Shown: positions 1-5,851 of the stretch, one piece after another | How the letters are laid out: each line of letters starts with the position of its first letter | How positions within the stretch are numbered: the first letter of the stretch is position 1 | Assembly (NCBI GenBank): GCA_041674345.1 | Contig: JBAYVY010000178.1 | Location: 1 to 7,492 of the forward strand | Source of the DNA: JBAYVY01 sp041674345 | GTDB lineage: Bacteria; Planctomycetota; Phycisphaerae; Phycisphaerales; Zrk34 | Length of the DNA stretch: 7,492 nt | Reading direction: 5' to 3' | Notes under the pieces: generated by a model | Told to the model about the DNA's origin: nothing | Database searches by the model: none | Seen by the model: only the letters and a program-made list of their open reading frames with translations | Position numbers and translations under genes: made by a program

Positions 1-1125
1 CTCGAACTCAAACTCGCCGGCCAACGCGCCTTCATGCCCGCCAGCCAGATCGACATCGGCCGGGTCGAAAACTTCAACGAATACCTCAGCAAAAAACTCG
101 TCTGCAAAATCGTCGAGCTGGATCGTCGCGGCAAACGCATCATCGTCAGTCGGCGGGCCGTGCTCGAAGAACAGGCCGAGGCCGCCCGCGAAGAACTGCT
201 CAAAACCGTGCAGGTCGGCGACACCAAAGAAGGCGTCGTCCGCTCGCTCCAGCAATACGGCGCGTTCGTCGATATCGGCGGCATCGACGGACTGGTGCAT
301 ATTTCCGACATGGCGCACGGACGGGTCAACAAGGCCGAGGATGTCGTCAAAGTCGGCGACAAGGTGCAGGTCAAGATCCTTCGCATTGAAGAAGATGGCA
401 AACGCATTTCGCTCGGCATGAACCAGGTGTTGCCCGATCCGTGGACGCTGGTCGGCGTGAATTACGCCGCCGGGCAGCAAGTCACCGGCAAGATCGTCCG
501 CACCGCCAACTTCGGCGCGTTCGTCGAGGTCGAACCCGGCATCGAAGGCCTGATCCCCATGAGCGAAATGAGCTGGGATCGGGGCCACGGCGGACATGTC
601 GCCAAGGAAGGACAAGCCGTCACAGTGAAAGTGCTGGAAGTCGATCCGACCCGCCAACGCATGACGCTTTCGCTGAAACAGATGGGCGAAGACCCGTGGC
701 TCGGCATCGAGGGCGAGTACGCCGCCGACAGTGTGGTCGAGGGCAAGGTGACGCGCATCGCCGACTTCGGCGCGTTCGTCGAACTCAAGCCCGGCGTCGA
801 GGGCATGATCCACATCTCCGAACTGTCCGACAAACGCACCGAAAAAGTCGAACACGTCGTCAAGCCCGGCCAGGACGTGAAAGTCAAAGTACTCGGCGTC
901 GATCCCGATCAACGCAGAATCTCCCTGTCCATCAAAGCCCTCACCGCCAAAGAAGAAACCCGCGGCGGTTCCGGCGGCGGCGGGCGCGGCGGCGACGCCA
1001 ATCGGGACGATGTACGCAAGTACGTCATCGCCAACACACGCAAAGCCACCAGCGGCGAATCCCTCGGCGCGCTGCTCGACAAGTTCGGCGGCCCCGGCGG
1101 CGGCCTCAAGGGCGGCATCGGATAA
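1..1125 (+). CDS. rpsA: Ribosomal protein S1-like protein with S1 RNA-binding repeats, 5' end outside the window
   Basis: The open frame runs from base 1 with no start in view; the 11 residues before the Met at 34 (reading LELKLAGQRAF) continue the S1 fold, so that Met is internal. Counting from it, residues 1-46 are the end of one S1 domain, closing with the VSRRAVLEE motif that ends the second S1 domain of E. coli S1. Complete S1 domains follow at about 61-131, 146-216 and 231-301, each with the YGAFV or FGAFV strand, a G-hydrophobic-H/P-IS/MSE/D turn and an R-ISL end. DPW linkers separate them. The tail (310-363) is glycine-rich and ends GGLKGGIG, replacing the sixth domain of the E. coli protein. 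S1 proteins bind mRNA on the 30S subunit and help initiation, which matters where Shine-Dalgarno sites are weak, as at several genes here. The family is certain; the rpsA name rests on the multi-repeat layout and could be a paralogue. Confidence 0.93.
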   Translation, partial: LELKLAGQRAFMPASQIDIGRVENFNEYLSKKLVCKIVELDRRGKRIIVSRRAVLEEQAEAAREELLKTVQVGDTKEGVVRSLQQYGAFVDIGGIDGLVHISDMAHGRVNKAEDVVKVGDKVQVKILRIEEDGKRISLGMNQVLPDPWTLVGVNYAAGQQVTGKIVRTANFGAFVEVEPGIEGLIPMSEMSWDRGHGGHVAKEGQAVTVKVLEVDPTRQRMTLSLKQMGEDPWLGIEGEYAADSVVEGKVTRIADFGAFVELKPGVEGMIHISELSDKRTEKVEHVVKPGQDVKVKVLGVDPDQRRISLSIKALTAKEETRGGSGGGGRGGDANRDDVRKYVIANTRKATSGESLGALLDKFGGPGGGLKGGIG

Positions 1126-1128
1126 TGT

Positions 1129-1214
1129 GATTTTAGATTTGTGATTTGTGATTTTGGGAACGCGGCACACGCCGGGCAGTTCAAATCACAAATCCAAAAT
1201 CACAAATCACAAAT
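1129..1214. repeat. Repeat island A: GATTTGT heptads in two inverted arms
   Basis: The left arm is four exact 7-bp steps (GATTTTA, GATTTGT, GATTTGT, GATTTTG; 1129-1156). The right arm is the complement-type series CAAATCA, CAAATCC, AAAATCA, CAAATCA, CAAAT (1182-1214). Bases 1137-1157 and 1194-1214 are perfect 21-bp inverted copies around a GC-rich centre. It starts four bases after the S1 stop codon and ends five bases before the next gene's likely ATG, so it fills the whole spacer. The AT-rich arms contrast sharply with the surrounding GC-rich DNA. It could form a cruciform or an mRNA hairpin, but there is no T-run for a classic terminator. The design resembles the short tandemly repeated repetitive heptamers known in filamentous cyanobacteria; any relation is inference. 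Confidence 0.9.
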
Positions 1215-1219
1215 GCCTT

Positions 1220-1582
1220 ATGAATCAGCACCAGAAGATGGTGACTTTCGACGCGGCGCCGGGGCGGATTCGCGCCGCCGCCATGACCGCGCTCGTGCGA
1301 ATGGGCGCCACGATCATCGCCCCCGATGACGAACTGATCGACCCGCCCGTCGAAGCCATCACCGAACCGGGCATCTGGAGCACCGGCGAACGTGTCACCC
1401 TGCTACTCGGCGAAAACGGAGCGGCCTGGATCAAATCCCGCTCCCGCCAATGGCTCACCCTCTTCGACTGGTTCGCCAATCGCCGAAACGTCAACCGCGT
1501 CGAACGGTTGATCCGCGAACAACTAAAATCAGATATTCACCACGGAGATCACGGCGATCACGGAGCGAAGAATGAGGGATAG
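1220..1582 (+). CDS. Small protein of unknown function with a repeat-derived C-terminal tail
   Basis: A 120-residue frame that I do not recognise. The core (about 7-103) has sensible composition: a helical segment RIRAAAMTALVRMGATII, then TGERVTLLLGENGAAWIKSRSR, which looks like two beta strands, then LFDWFANRRNVNRVERLIREQL, which looks helical. The alternation suggests a compact alpha/beta domain. The frame is open further up to 1148, but those residues (with NHKSKITNHK) are simply translated repeat island A, so I place the start at ATG 1220. ATG 1238 (MVTFDAAP) is equally possible; neither has a clear ribosome binding site. The last 17 residues (with HHGDHGDHG) are translated repeat island B, which has a 9-bp period and therefore keeps the frame. 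The gene is cytoplasmic by appearance, with no signal peptide or membrane segment. It sits between the S1 and rhodanese genes on the same strand and may be cotranscribed with either. Confidence 0.66.
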   Translation: MNQHQKMVTFDAAPGRIRAAAMTALVRMGATIIAPDDELIDPPVEAITEPGIWSTGERVTLLLGENGAAWIKSRSRQWLTLFDWFANRRNVNRVERLIREQLKSDIHHGDHGDHGAKNEG

Positions 1583-1640
1583 TGCGGCATGGCAATCTTG
1601 AATATCATTCTCCGTGTTCTCCGTGCCCTCCGTGGTGAAT
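1535..1640. repeat. Repeat island B: CACGGAGAT 9-bp repeats in two inverted arms
   Basis: The left arm (1535-1565) reads ATTCAC followed by CACGGAGAT, CACGGCGAT, CACGGAG. The right arm (1610-1640) reads CTCCGTGTT, CTCCGTGCC, CTCCGTGGT, GAAT. The two arms are 31 bases each and match as inverted copies with four differences, around a 44-base centre. The left arm lies inside the 3' end of the small gene and encodes its His-Gly-Asp tail. The right arm lies just before the rhodanese ribosome binding site and, if read in frame from an upstream TTG, would add residues such as ILRVLRALRGES to that protein. Similar cacggag strings are common in spacers of environmental bacterial genomes in my general experience. 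A hairpin here would sit between the two genes in a shared transcript. Confidence 0.88.
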
Positions 1641-1644
1641 CTTC

Positions 1645-1650
1645 AGGGAG
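1645..1650 (+). promoter_or_regulatory. Ribosome binding site of the rhodanese gene
   Basis: AGGGAG stands seven bases before ATG 1658. It decides the start of the rhodanese protein against the longer frame opening at 1589, whose extra 23 residues are translated repeat island B and not part of the rhodanese fold. Confidence 0.75.
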
Positions 1651-1657
1651 CTCAACC

Positions 1658-1969
1658 ATGCAGATCAGCGTTGAAGATGTGAAGCGGAAACTGGACGCCG
1701 GCGAATCGTTCATCCTCCTCGATTGCCGCGAACCCAACGAACGATCTCACTGCAAGATCGAACCGTCGATGCACATTCCCATGAAGCAGACAGCCGACCA
1801 GCTCGGCCGGCTCCCCAAAGACAAACCCATCATCGTCTATTGCCACCACGGCATGCGCTCCCTCCAGGTCGCCGGCCTGCTGCTCCGCCACGGCTACCAA
1901 GCCCGGTCCATGACCGGCGGCATCGACGCATGGGCCGTGAAAATCGACAAATCGGTGGCCCGATATTGA
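1658..1969 (+). CDS. Stand-alone single-domain rhodanese-like sulfurtransferase
   Basis: A 103-residue protein that is just one rhodanese domain. Visible marks are the N-terminal VEDVKRKLDAGESFILLDCREPNE segment (about 5-28, with the CRE version of the conserved DVRE motif), the active-site loop CHHGMRS at 62-68 with Cys62 as the predicted sulfur-carrying residue, and the C-terminal MTGGIDAW (86-92) before DKSVARY. Such domains take up sulfane sulfur as a cysteine persulfide and pass it on. The CHHGMRS loop and the GGIDAW...D.SV.RY ending resemble rhodanese domains fused to MoeB/ThiF-type adenylyltransferases, so a role in sulfur delivery for cofactor or tRNA thiolation is possible, but no such partner gene is in the window. 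No signal peptide is seen, so it should be cytoplasmic. The start at 1658 is backed by AGGGAG. The stop lies 10 bases before repeat island C. Confidence 0.92.
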   Translation: MQISVEDVKRKLDAGESFILLDCREPNERSHCKIEPSMHIPMKQTADQLGRLPKDKPIIVYCHHGMRSLQVAGLLLRHGYQARSMTGGIDAWAVKIDKSVARY

Positions 1970-1979
1970 TCGGGAAATT

Positions 1980-2095
1980 CCAAACACCAATGACGAATGA
2001 CCCCATAAAAACCAATGTTCAATGACCAATGTCGCATCCTCCCGTTTGGTTGTTGGTGATTGGAACTTATTGGATCATTCGTCATTGGTGTTTGG
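1980..2095. repeat. Repeat island C: CCAATGA heptads forming one long inverted repeat between convergent genes
   Basis: The left side runs CCAAACA, CCAATGA, CGAATGA (1980-2000) and, after a 10-base break, CCAATGT, TCAATGA, CCAATGT (2012-2032). The right side mirrors it. Bases 1980-2000 and 2075-2095 are perfect 21-bp inverted copies, and the match continues inward with scattered mismatches to about 2030 and 2045, giving a hairpin with arms of about 50 bases and a small loop. It fills most of the spacer between the rhodanese stop (1969) and the aminotransferase stop (2107). In this position it could act as a bidirectional terminator or an RNA end protector. No T-run follows, so intrinsic termination is only possible, not shown. 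Confidence 0.88.
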
Positions 2096-2106
2096 TGATT
2101 CGCACT

Positions 2107-3489
2107 TCACTGCGCCTTGCGCATCGCGTGGGTGCTCAGCCGCTTGGCGATCTCCCACGTCGGGCCGGGGAACTTGTGGCATCGCGCGATCACGTCATCA
2201 AAACTCGACGCGATCTTTTCGACATCCTCCGCGTTAATCACCAGCGGCGGAATCAGCTTGATGATGCCCATATGATTGCCCGCCACCTGCGCCAGCACCT
2301 GATGGTCGGCCAGCATCGGAATAATCACCGCCTGCGGGAAAAGCCCGCCGTCCACCGCGTGAATCATCTTCCACGCCATTTTCAGCGTCAGCGACTTCGG
2401 CTGCCCGAACTCAATGCCGATCATCAATCCCTTGCCGCGAACGTCCTTCACCAACTCGTGCCTGCCGATCATCTGTGCGAGTTTCGATTTCAGCAGTTCA
2501 CCCATCGCCGCGGCGTTCTCGACGATCTTCTCCTCCCGCAACACGTGCATCGCCGCGATCCCCGCCGCCATCGCCATGTCGTTCTGGCCGAACGTCGATG
2601 AATGCACCATGCAGCGGTCCAACCGGCTGAACGTCTTCTCGTGAATCCATTGCCGCGTAATCACCGCGCCCACCGGCACGAATCCGCCGCTCAATGACTT
2701 GGCGATGCAAATGATGTCCGGCTCGATCCCCCAATGCTCGAACGCGAACATTTTGCCCGTCCGCCCCAGCCCCGTCTGCACCTCATCGGCGACGAACAAC
2801 GCGCCGTGACGATGGCACAATTCCACCGCCCCCGGAAGGAAATCGTCATTCGGAATATGCACGCCCTTGCCCTGGATCGGCTCGACGAAAAACGCCGCGA
2901 CGTCGCCTTTTTTCAGCTCCGCTTCGAGGGCCGGCAGATCGTTCATCGCGATCACCGTCACGTCCGGCGGCAGCGTGCCGAACCCCTTGCGGAAATCGTC
3001 GCCCCCGTTCATCGACAACGCGCCGTAGGTCAATCCGTGAAACGCATGATCGCAGTAAATGATCCGGCTGCGATTCGTCGCCGCCCGCGCGAACTTGATC
3101 GCCGATTCCACCGCCTCCGCGCCGCTGTTGATGAAGAACACACGCTGGTAATCGCCGGGCGTGACTTTGAGCAATTCCTTCGCCAGCAGCCCCGACAACT
3201 TCGGCAGGCCCATCTTCACCAGATTGGGCAGGTCCATGTCCATCAGTTGTTTCAGCGCGTCGCGCACCACCGGGTGATTGCGGCCAAGCCCGAACGTGCC
3301 GTACCCCGCCAGACAGTCGATGTATTTCCGCCCCTGATCGTCCCACAGATATTGCCCCCGCCCCCGGACGTAATTCACATCGAAGCCGAGCAACTTCAAC
3401 ACCTTCGCCATCGGCGGATTCACATGCTCGGCGAACAGTGTCGTCGTCACACCCGCGTTATCATCCAGCAACTTTCGCATATCCAACAT
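2107..3489 (-). CDS. Class III pyridoxal-phosphate-dependent aminotransferase
   Basis: A 460-residue protein, normal length for the ornithine/acetylornithine/4-aminobutyrate aminotransferase group. Visible marks are LWDDQGRKYIDCLAGYGTFGLGRNHP (48-73), the phosphate-binding NSGAEAVESA (121-130), HAFHGLTYGALS (148-159), EPIQGKGV (203-210), ADEVQTGLGRTG (234-245) with Asp235 for the PLP ring nitrogen, IAKSLSGG (262-269) with Lys264 as the predicted Schiff-base lysine, HSSTFGQN (296-303) with a phosphate-binding Thr, and VRGKGLMIGIE (350-360) with a likely carboxylate-binding Arg. All key residues are present, so it should be active. Substrate cannot be read from sequence; amino groups on omega-amino acids or diamines are typical. 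The C-terminal part (LFPQAVIIPML to HMGIIKLIPPLVI, 383-417) seems longer and unlike plain acetylornithine enzymes, suggesting a specialised subfamily; hopanoid-type aminotransferases are one thing to compare. The start at 3489 has AAGGA seven bases upstream; an in-frame extension to 4095 lacks any domain. Convergent with the rhodanese gene. Confidence 0.95.
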   Translation of the reverse strand: MLDMRKLLDDNAGVTTTLFAEHVNPPMAKVLKLLGFDVNYVRGRGQYLWDDQGRKYIDCLAGYGTFGLGRNHPVVRDALKQLMDMDLPNLVKMGLPKLSGLLAKELLKVTPGDYQRVFFINSGAEAVESAIKFARAATNRSRIIYCDHAFHGLTYGALSMNGGDDFRKGFGTLPPDVTVIAMNDLPALEAELKKGDVAAFFVEPIQGKGVHIPNDDFLPGAVELCHRHGALFVADEVQTGLGRTGKMFAFEHWGIEPDIICIAKSLSGGFVPVGAVITRQWIHEKTFSRLDRCMVHSSTFGQNDMAMAAGIAAMHVLREEKIVENAAAMGELLKSKLAQMIGRHELVKDVRGKGLMIGIEFGQPKSLTLKMAWKMIHAVDGGLFPQAVIIPMLADHQVLAQVAGNHMGIIKLIPPLVINAEDVEKIASSFDDVIARCHKFPGPTWEIAKRLSTHAMRKAQ

Positions 3490-3496
3490 CGCGGTA

Positions 3497-3501
3497 TCCT
3501 T
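3497..3501 (-). promoter_or_regulatory. Ribosome binding site of the aminotransferase gene
   Basis: On the minus strand AAGGA ends seven bases before ATG 3489. It favours this start over in-frame ATGs at 3480, 3522, 3528 and 3558 and over the much longer frame reaching 4095. Confidence 0.7.
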
Positions 3502-3564
3502 GAAAAAGTAACCGCACAGCATATCCATTTCGCGCACGCGGGATTGCCGCGGTCTCATTTTTTG

Positions 3565-3597
3565 ATTCACCACGGAAGCGCGGAAACGCGGTGAATG
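3565..3597. repeat. Degenerate single copy of the island B type repeat
   Basis: ATTCACCACGGA at 3565-3576 is identical to the first 12 bases of the left arm of island B at 1535-1546, followed by drifting 9-base steps (CACGGAAGC, GCGGAAACG). It closes with GGTGAAT, giving a short imperfect inverted repeat of ATTCACC and GGTGAAT. GC-rich, vaguely similar strings (CCTCCGCGTC, CGCGTCTTCGCGG) continue to about 3660 and may be a decayed opposite arm. It lies about 75 bases upstream of the aminotransferase start. Confidence 0.65.
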
Positions 3598-4159
3598 CGG
3601 CACCCCGCCCTCCACCCTTGGCCTCCGCGTCGCCAGGCGGCGCACCGCGTCTTCGCGGCGAGTCGCCGGGTTGGTGTAAGTCACGTCCGTGCCGCGGCTC
3701 ACGACTTTTGAAAAATCGCGCGTCCCCTCGCCGACGCCGGTCGCGCCGATGCGCACGGGGCGCGGCTCCACAATCCGGCCATGGCCATTCGATGCCGCGT
3801 GTTCGGGTATTTTTGAGGAAAACGCGACGCGCCTGCGCGCCTTTTCGATGTTTCGCCTTCGATTCGCCGCCCCGCCGCGCCGTCCGCGAACGCCCCGCGA
3901 CACATTGGTGCGCCGATAGCAGGATCGTGTAGGTTTCGCGATCGCCCGCCGCTTTCGCCCTTCGATCGCTTCGCAACCCCCCGGCGATTCGCCGTTTTTT
4001 TCATGCAAATCGCGACTACGGCATAAACGAAAATCGGATGACCCAAACAGGACGGATGACCGAAACGGGGACGCAGCCAATCCTGTTCGGCACATTGTTT
4101 GTTAAGGGGCGACGGACCTTGACTGAATTCTAACGTTGCGCTTTTTCCACAAATGGCGC
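3598..4159. other. Gene-poor stretch upstream of the aminotransferase
   Basis: Long open frames cross this stretch on both strands, but all are rich in Arg, Pro, Ser and Ala with no domain, signal peptide or repeat I recognise, as expected of GC-rich noncoding DNA with few stop codons. It must hold the aminotransferase promoter, which I cannot place. The only clear element is a plus-strand terminator-like hairpin at 3982-4001. Nearby an inverted pair GCGATCG/CGATCGC surrounds about 18 bases near 3940-3970. Composition becomes less GC-rich near 4010-4135, just before the transposase fragment, where an insertion boundary may lie. Confidence 0.5.
3982..4001 (+). terminator. Plus-strand intrinsic terminator-like hairpin with a seven-T run
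   Basis: CGGCG, loop ATT, CGCCG (3982-3994) is followed directly by seven T residues (3995-4001). The stem is short but all G-C. It would end a plus-strand transcript, although no convincing plus-strand gene lies before it: the next one upstream is the convergent rhodanese gene ending at 1969. It could end an unannotated small RNA or antisense RNA, or be chance. Confidence 0.4.
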
Positions 4160-4477
4160 ATGATGTGCGGCATGGCGATGCCGCGACGAGAACCGATCAC
4201 CGACGAACAGCTTGCGGGCTGGAAGTATTTCGGGAAGGTTCTGCCGCTGTTGGATCGGCTGCACGGCGCGGCGACGGGGCGCGACACGGCTCACAATCGC
4301 ACGCTGCATTACGACCAGTACCCCGCGTTGCAACTGATCTTCTTCTTCAACCCCATCGTCACGTCGATGCGCGGCCTGGTGCAGGCCGGCGCGTTGAAAA
4401 AAGTACGACAACAGTTGGGCGTCGTGCCCACGTCGCTGGGCAGTTTCCCCATCGGCACCGTCGAATTGATGCGGTAA
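4160..4477 (+). pseudogene. N-terminal remnant of an IS4-type transposase
   Basis: About 105 residues that match the conserved front part of planctomycete-style IS4-family transposases as I know them: a segment with two to three aromatic residues (GWKYFGKVLPLLDRLHG), then TAHNRTLHYDQYPALQLIFFFNPIVTSMRGLVQAGALKKVRQQLGVVPTSLGSF (roughly 4286-4447). In intact relatives the LGSxSE motif continues into the DDE catalytic domain over some 300 further residues. Here the match stops after LGSF and the frame ends ten residues later at TAA 4475-4477. No remaining transposase frame is seen downstream, and I see no terminal inverted repeats or target duplication. It is therefore a truncated, inactive copy. 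In-frame ATGs at 4160, 4163, 4172 and 4178 are all possible starts; there is no ribosome binding site. The family call rests on motif memory. Confidence 0.72.
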
Positions 4478-4651
4478 TTGACGTGAAAAATGCGCGATTA
4501 TCCGGTTGACCCCCCCCGCGTCTCGGAAGGTGCGGCTGACAAAGAATCCGCGGATCAACGATCCCTTTCCATCGCAGCCGCGTCTTCCCGGACGCGGAAT
4601 CCCCATCACGTATCACAATCATGCAATCCGCACATTTTCGTTTTTGTCACG
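4478..4651. other. Short spacer with a GC-rich hairpin at 4578-4597
   Basis: CCGCGTC (4578-4584), loop TTCCCG, GACGCGG (4591-4597) is a perfect seven-pair hairpin about 55 bases past the stop of the minus-strand gene ending at 4652. There is no T-run on either side, so it is at best a weak terminator or an RNA stabiliser. A run of eight C residues lies near 4510. No gene is recognised here. Confidence 0.4.
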
Positions 4652-5851
4652 TTATGGGCTGAATCGCCAATCGCTCCATGTCACCGCGTAGAACAGCGTG
4701 ATGTCGCCATAGAGGAAGCCGGTGTGATACTGCTTGTCGAACGGAATCATGCCCGCGATGCGCGGCGGATCGCCCGGCATCACGATTAGCGGCAAAAACT
4801 CCGGCAGCGCGTCCAACTGCTGACACAACCGATGCAATCGCGGCTGATCGTCCATCGCCAGCGTCGCGGCGATGCCCAGCGTGGTCGCCGTGCCCCCCAC
4901 ATCGGCGATGATCGGCCCGCTGTCGGCATCCGCCATCCCCGGCTTGCCCCGCGCGGCATACTCTCGAAAACCGGCGATGAATCCCTGATCCAGCCGGAAC
5001 GACGCGGTGTAATGTTCATACATCGCCTTGGCGCGTGCCGGGTCGAACTGCGCCATCAGCGCGATACGCCACGACAGATCGCAACCGCGCGGACTGCGCC
5101 AGAACCCCGCGGACATCGTTCTGCCGCTGTAAGGCAGATGGGTGGTCGGATCCGTGCCTTCCTTGTTCAGCGACTTCCAATGCGATTCGATCAGTGGTTG
5201 CGAGATGTTTGTGCCGGTCAGGTGATCGTGCCAATGCAGCGCGGTCAGCACGGGGATGGTGTCAAACGTCCAATATATCCCCTTAAATATATGCGACCCA
5301 CCCGGATCCGGCGTGTTTCGGATGAGTTCGACCAGATGCGATCGCAGGGCATTGTAACGCTCATCGCCGCCGGCCAATCGGTAGGCGCACAGCGCGAGCA
5401 TGAACTGGCCGAGGTAGGTGGCGTGTTCGCGGTAGTTGGTCAGTTTCATCAGATCATCGCCCGGCGGTTTGAGGCGTGCGATCACGGCGGGGCGCGCCAG
5501 TTCGATCAGTTGGGCGATGCGTTGTTGTGCGTGGGGCCGATCAACCAGGCCGCGATCCGCCAGCGAGGCATATGCGAAGGCGGGCAACAGATACGGAAAC
5601 AGATCGCCTTCGGGGAAGCGGGCGCACCCGGCTTTCACTTGGCGAACGTAGGCGTCGGGTTGATCGAGCCGCTGCTCGAACTCGGCGAGCAGCGCCTTGC
5701 GAAACCGCGACAACACCGAGGCGTCATCGACCCGGCGTTGCCGCGTGTCCGGCAGCATTTTCAGAAGTTGCGGCGGGAGGGGAAGGGTTTGCGCGTGTGC
5801 CGGAATCGCGGCGAACAAACAGATCAGAACGATGAACCCGAAAGTTTTCAT
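4652..5851 (-). CDS. Secreted, mostly helical protein of unknown function, possibly an (alpha/alpha)-barrel enzyme
   Basis: A 399-residue protein with a clear signal peptide: charged MK, a hydrophobic stretch to about residue 16, and an AHA cleavage site before Gln21. The mature part is rich in helices and aromatic residues, in a pattern suggestive of helical toroid enzymes: NYREHATYLGQFMLALCAYRLAGGDERY (139-166), IYWTFDTIPVLTALHWHD (192-209), RSPRGCDLSWRIALMAQFDPARA (252-273), and DADSGPIIADVGGTATTLGIAATLAMDD (308-335). The PRGCxLSW and DxDSGPxI motifs look like conserved active-site loops. I think of linalool dehydratase/isomerase-like and six-hairpin glycosidase folds as candidates, without firm evidence. 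The cell location should be periplasmic or outside. Cys at 11, 76, 155, 257 and 343. ATG 5851 has no clear ribosome binding site. The upstream spacer carries several palindromes, so it may be specifically regulated. It follows the transporter gene on the same strand at 346 bp. Confidence 0.82.
   Translation of the reverse strand: MKTFGFIVLICLFAAIPAHAQTLPLPPQLLKMLPDTRQRRVDDASVLSRFRKALLAEFEQRLDQPDAYVRQVKAGCARFPEGDLFPYLLPAFAYASLADRGLVDRPHAQQRIAQLIELARPAVIARLKPPGDDLMKLTNYREHATYLGQFMLALCAYRLAGGDERYNALRSHLVELIRNTPDPGGSHIFKGIYWTFDTIPVLTALHWHDHLTGTNISQPLIESHWKSLNKEGTDPTTHLPYSGRTMSAGFWRSPRGCDLSWRIALMAQFDPARAKAMYEHYTASFRLDQGFIAGFREYAARGKPGMADADSGPIIADVGGTATTLGIAATLAMDDQPRLHRLCQQLDALPEFLPLIVMPGDPPRIAGMIPFDKQYHTGFLYGDITLFYAVTWSDWRFSP

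Noticed and set aside
1129..2095. Repeat islands as a CRISPR array
   Set aside because: The units are 7-9 bp with no unique spacers of 30 or so bases, and they are arranged as inverted arms.
2734..3594. Plus-strand frame of 286 residues
   Set aside because: It is antisense to the aminotransferase, whose motifs are all intact, and its His/Arg/Gln-rich composition is typical of a shadow frame.
3591..3932. Plus-strand frames of 113 and 76 residues before the terminator-like hairpin
   Set aside because: Their composition is Arg/Pro/Ser-rich without secondary-structure pattern or ribosome binding site. A noncoding RNA is a better explanation if the region is transcribed at all.
3490..4095. In-frame N-terminal extension of about 200 residues on the aminotransferase
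   Set aside because: It has Arg-rich low-quality composition, runs through a spacer repeat, and has no domain. A good ribosome binding site supports the start at 3489, which gives the normal family length.
4130..4622. Minus-strand frames opposite the transposase remnant
   Set aside because: They have no family resemblance, while the plus strand carries a recognisable IS4-type N-terminus.
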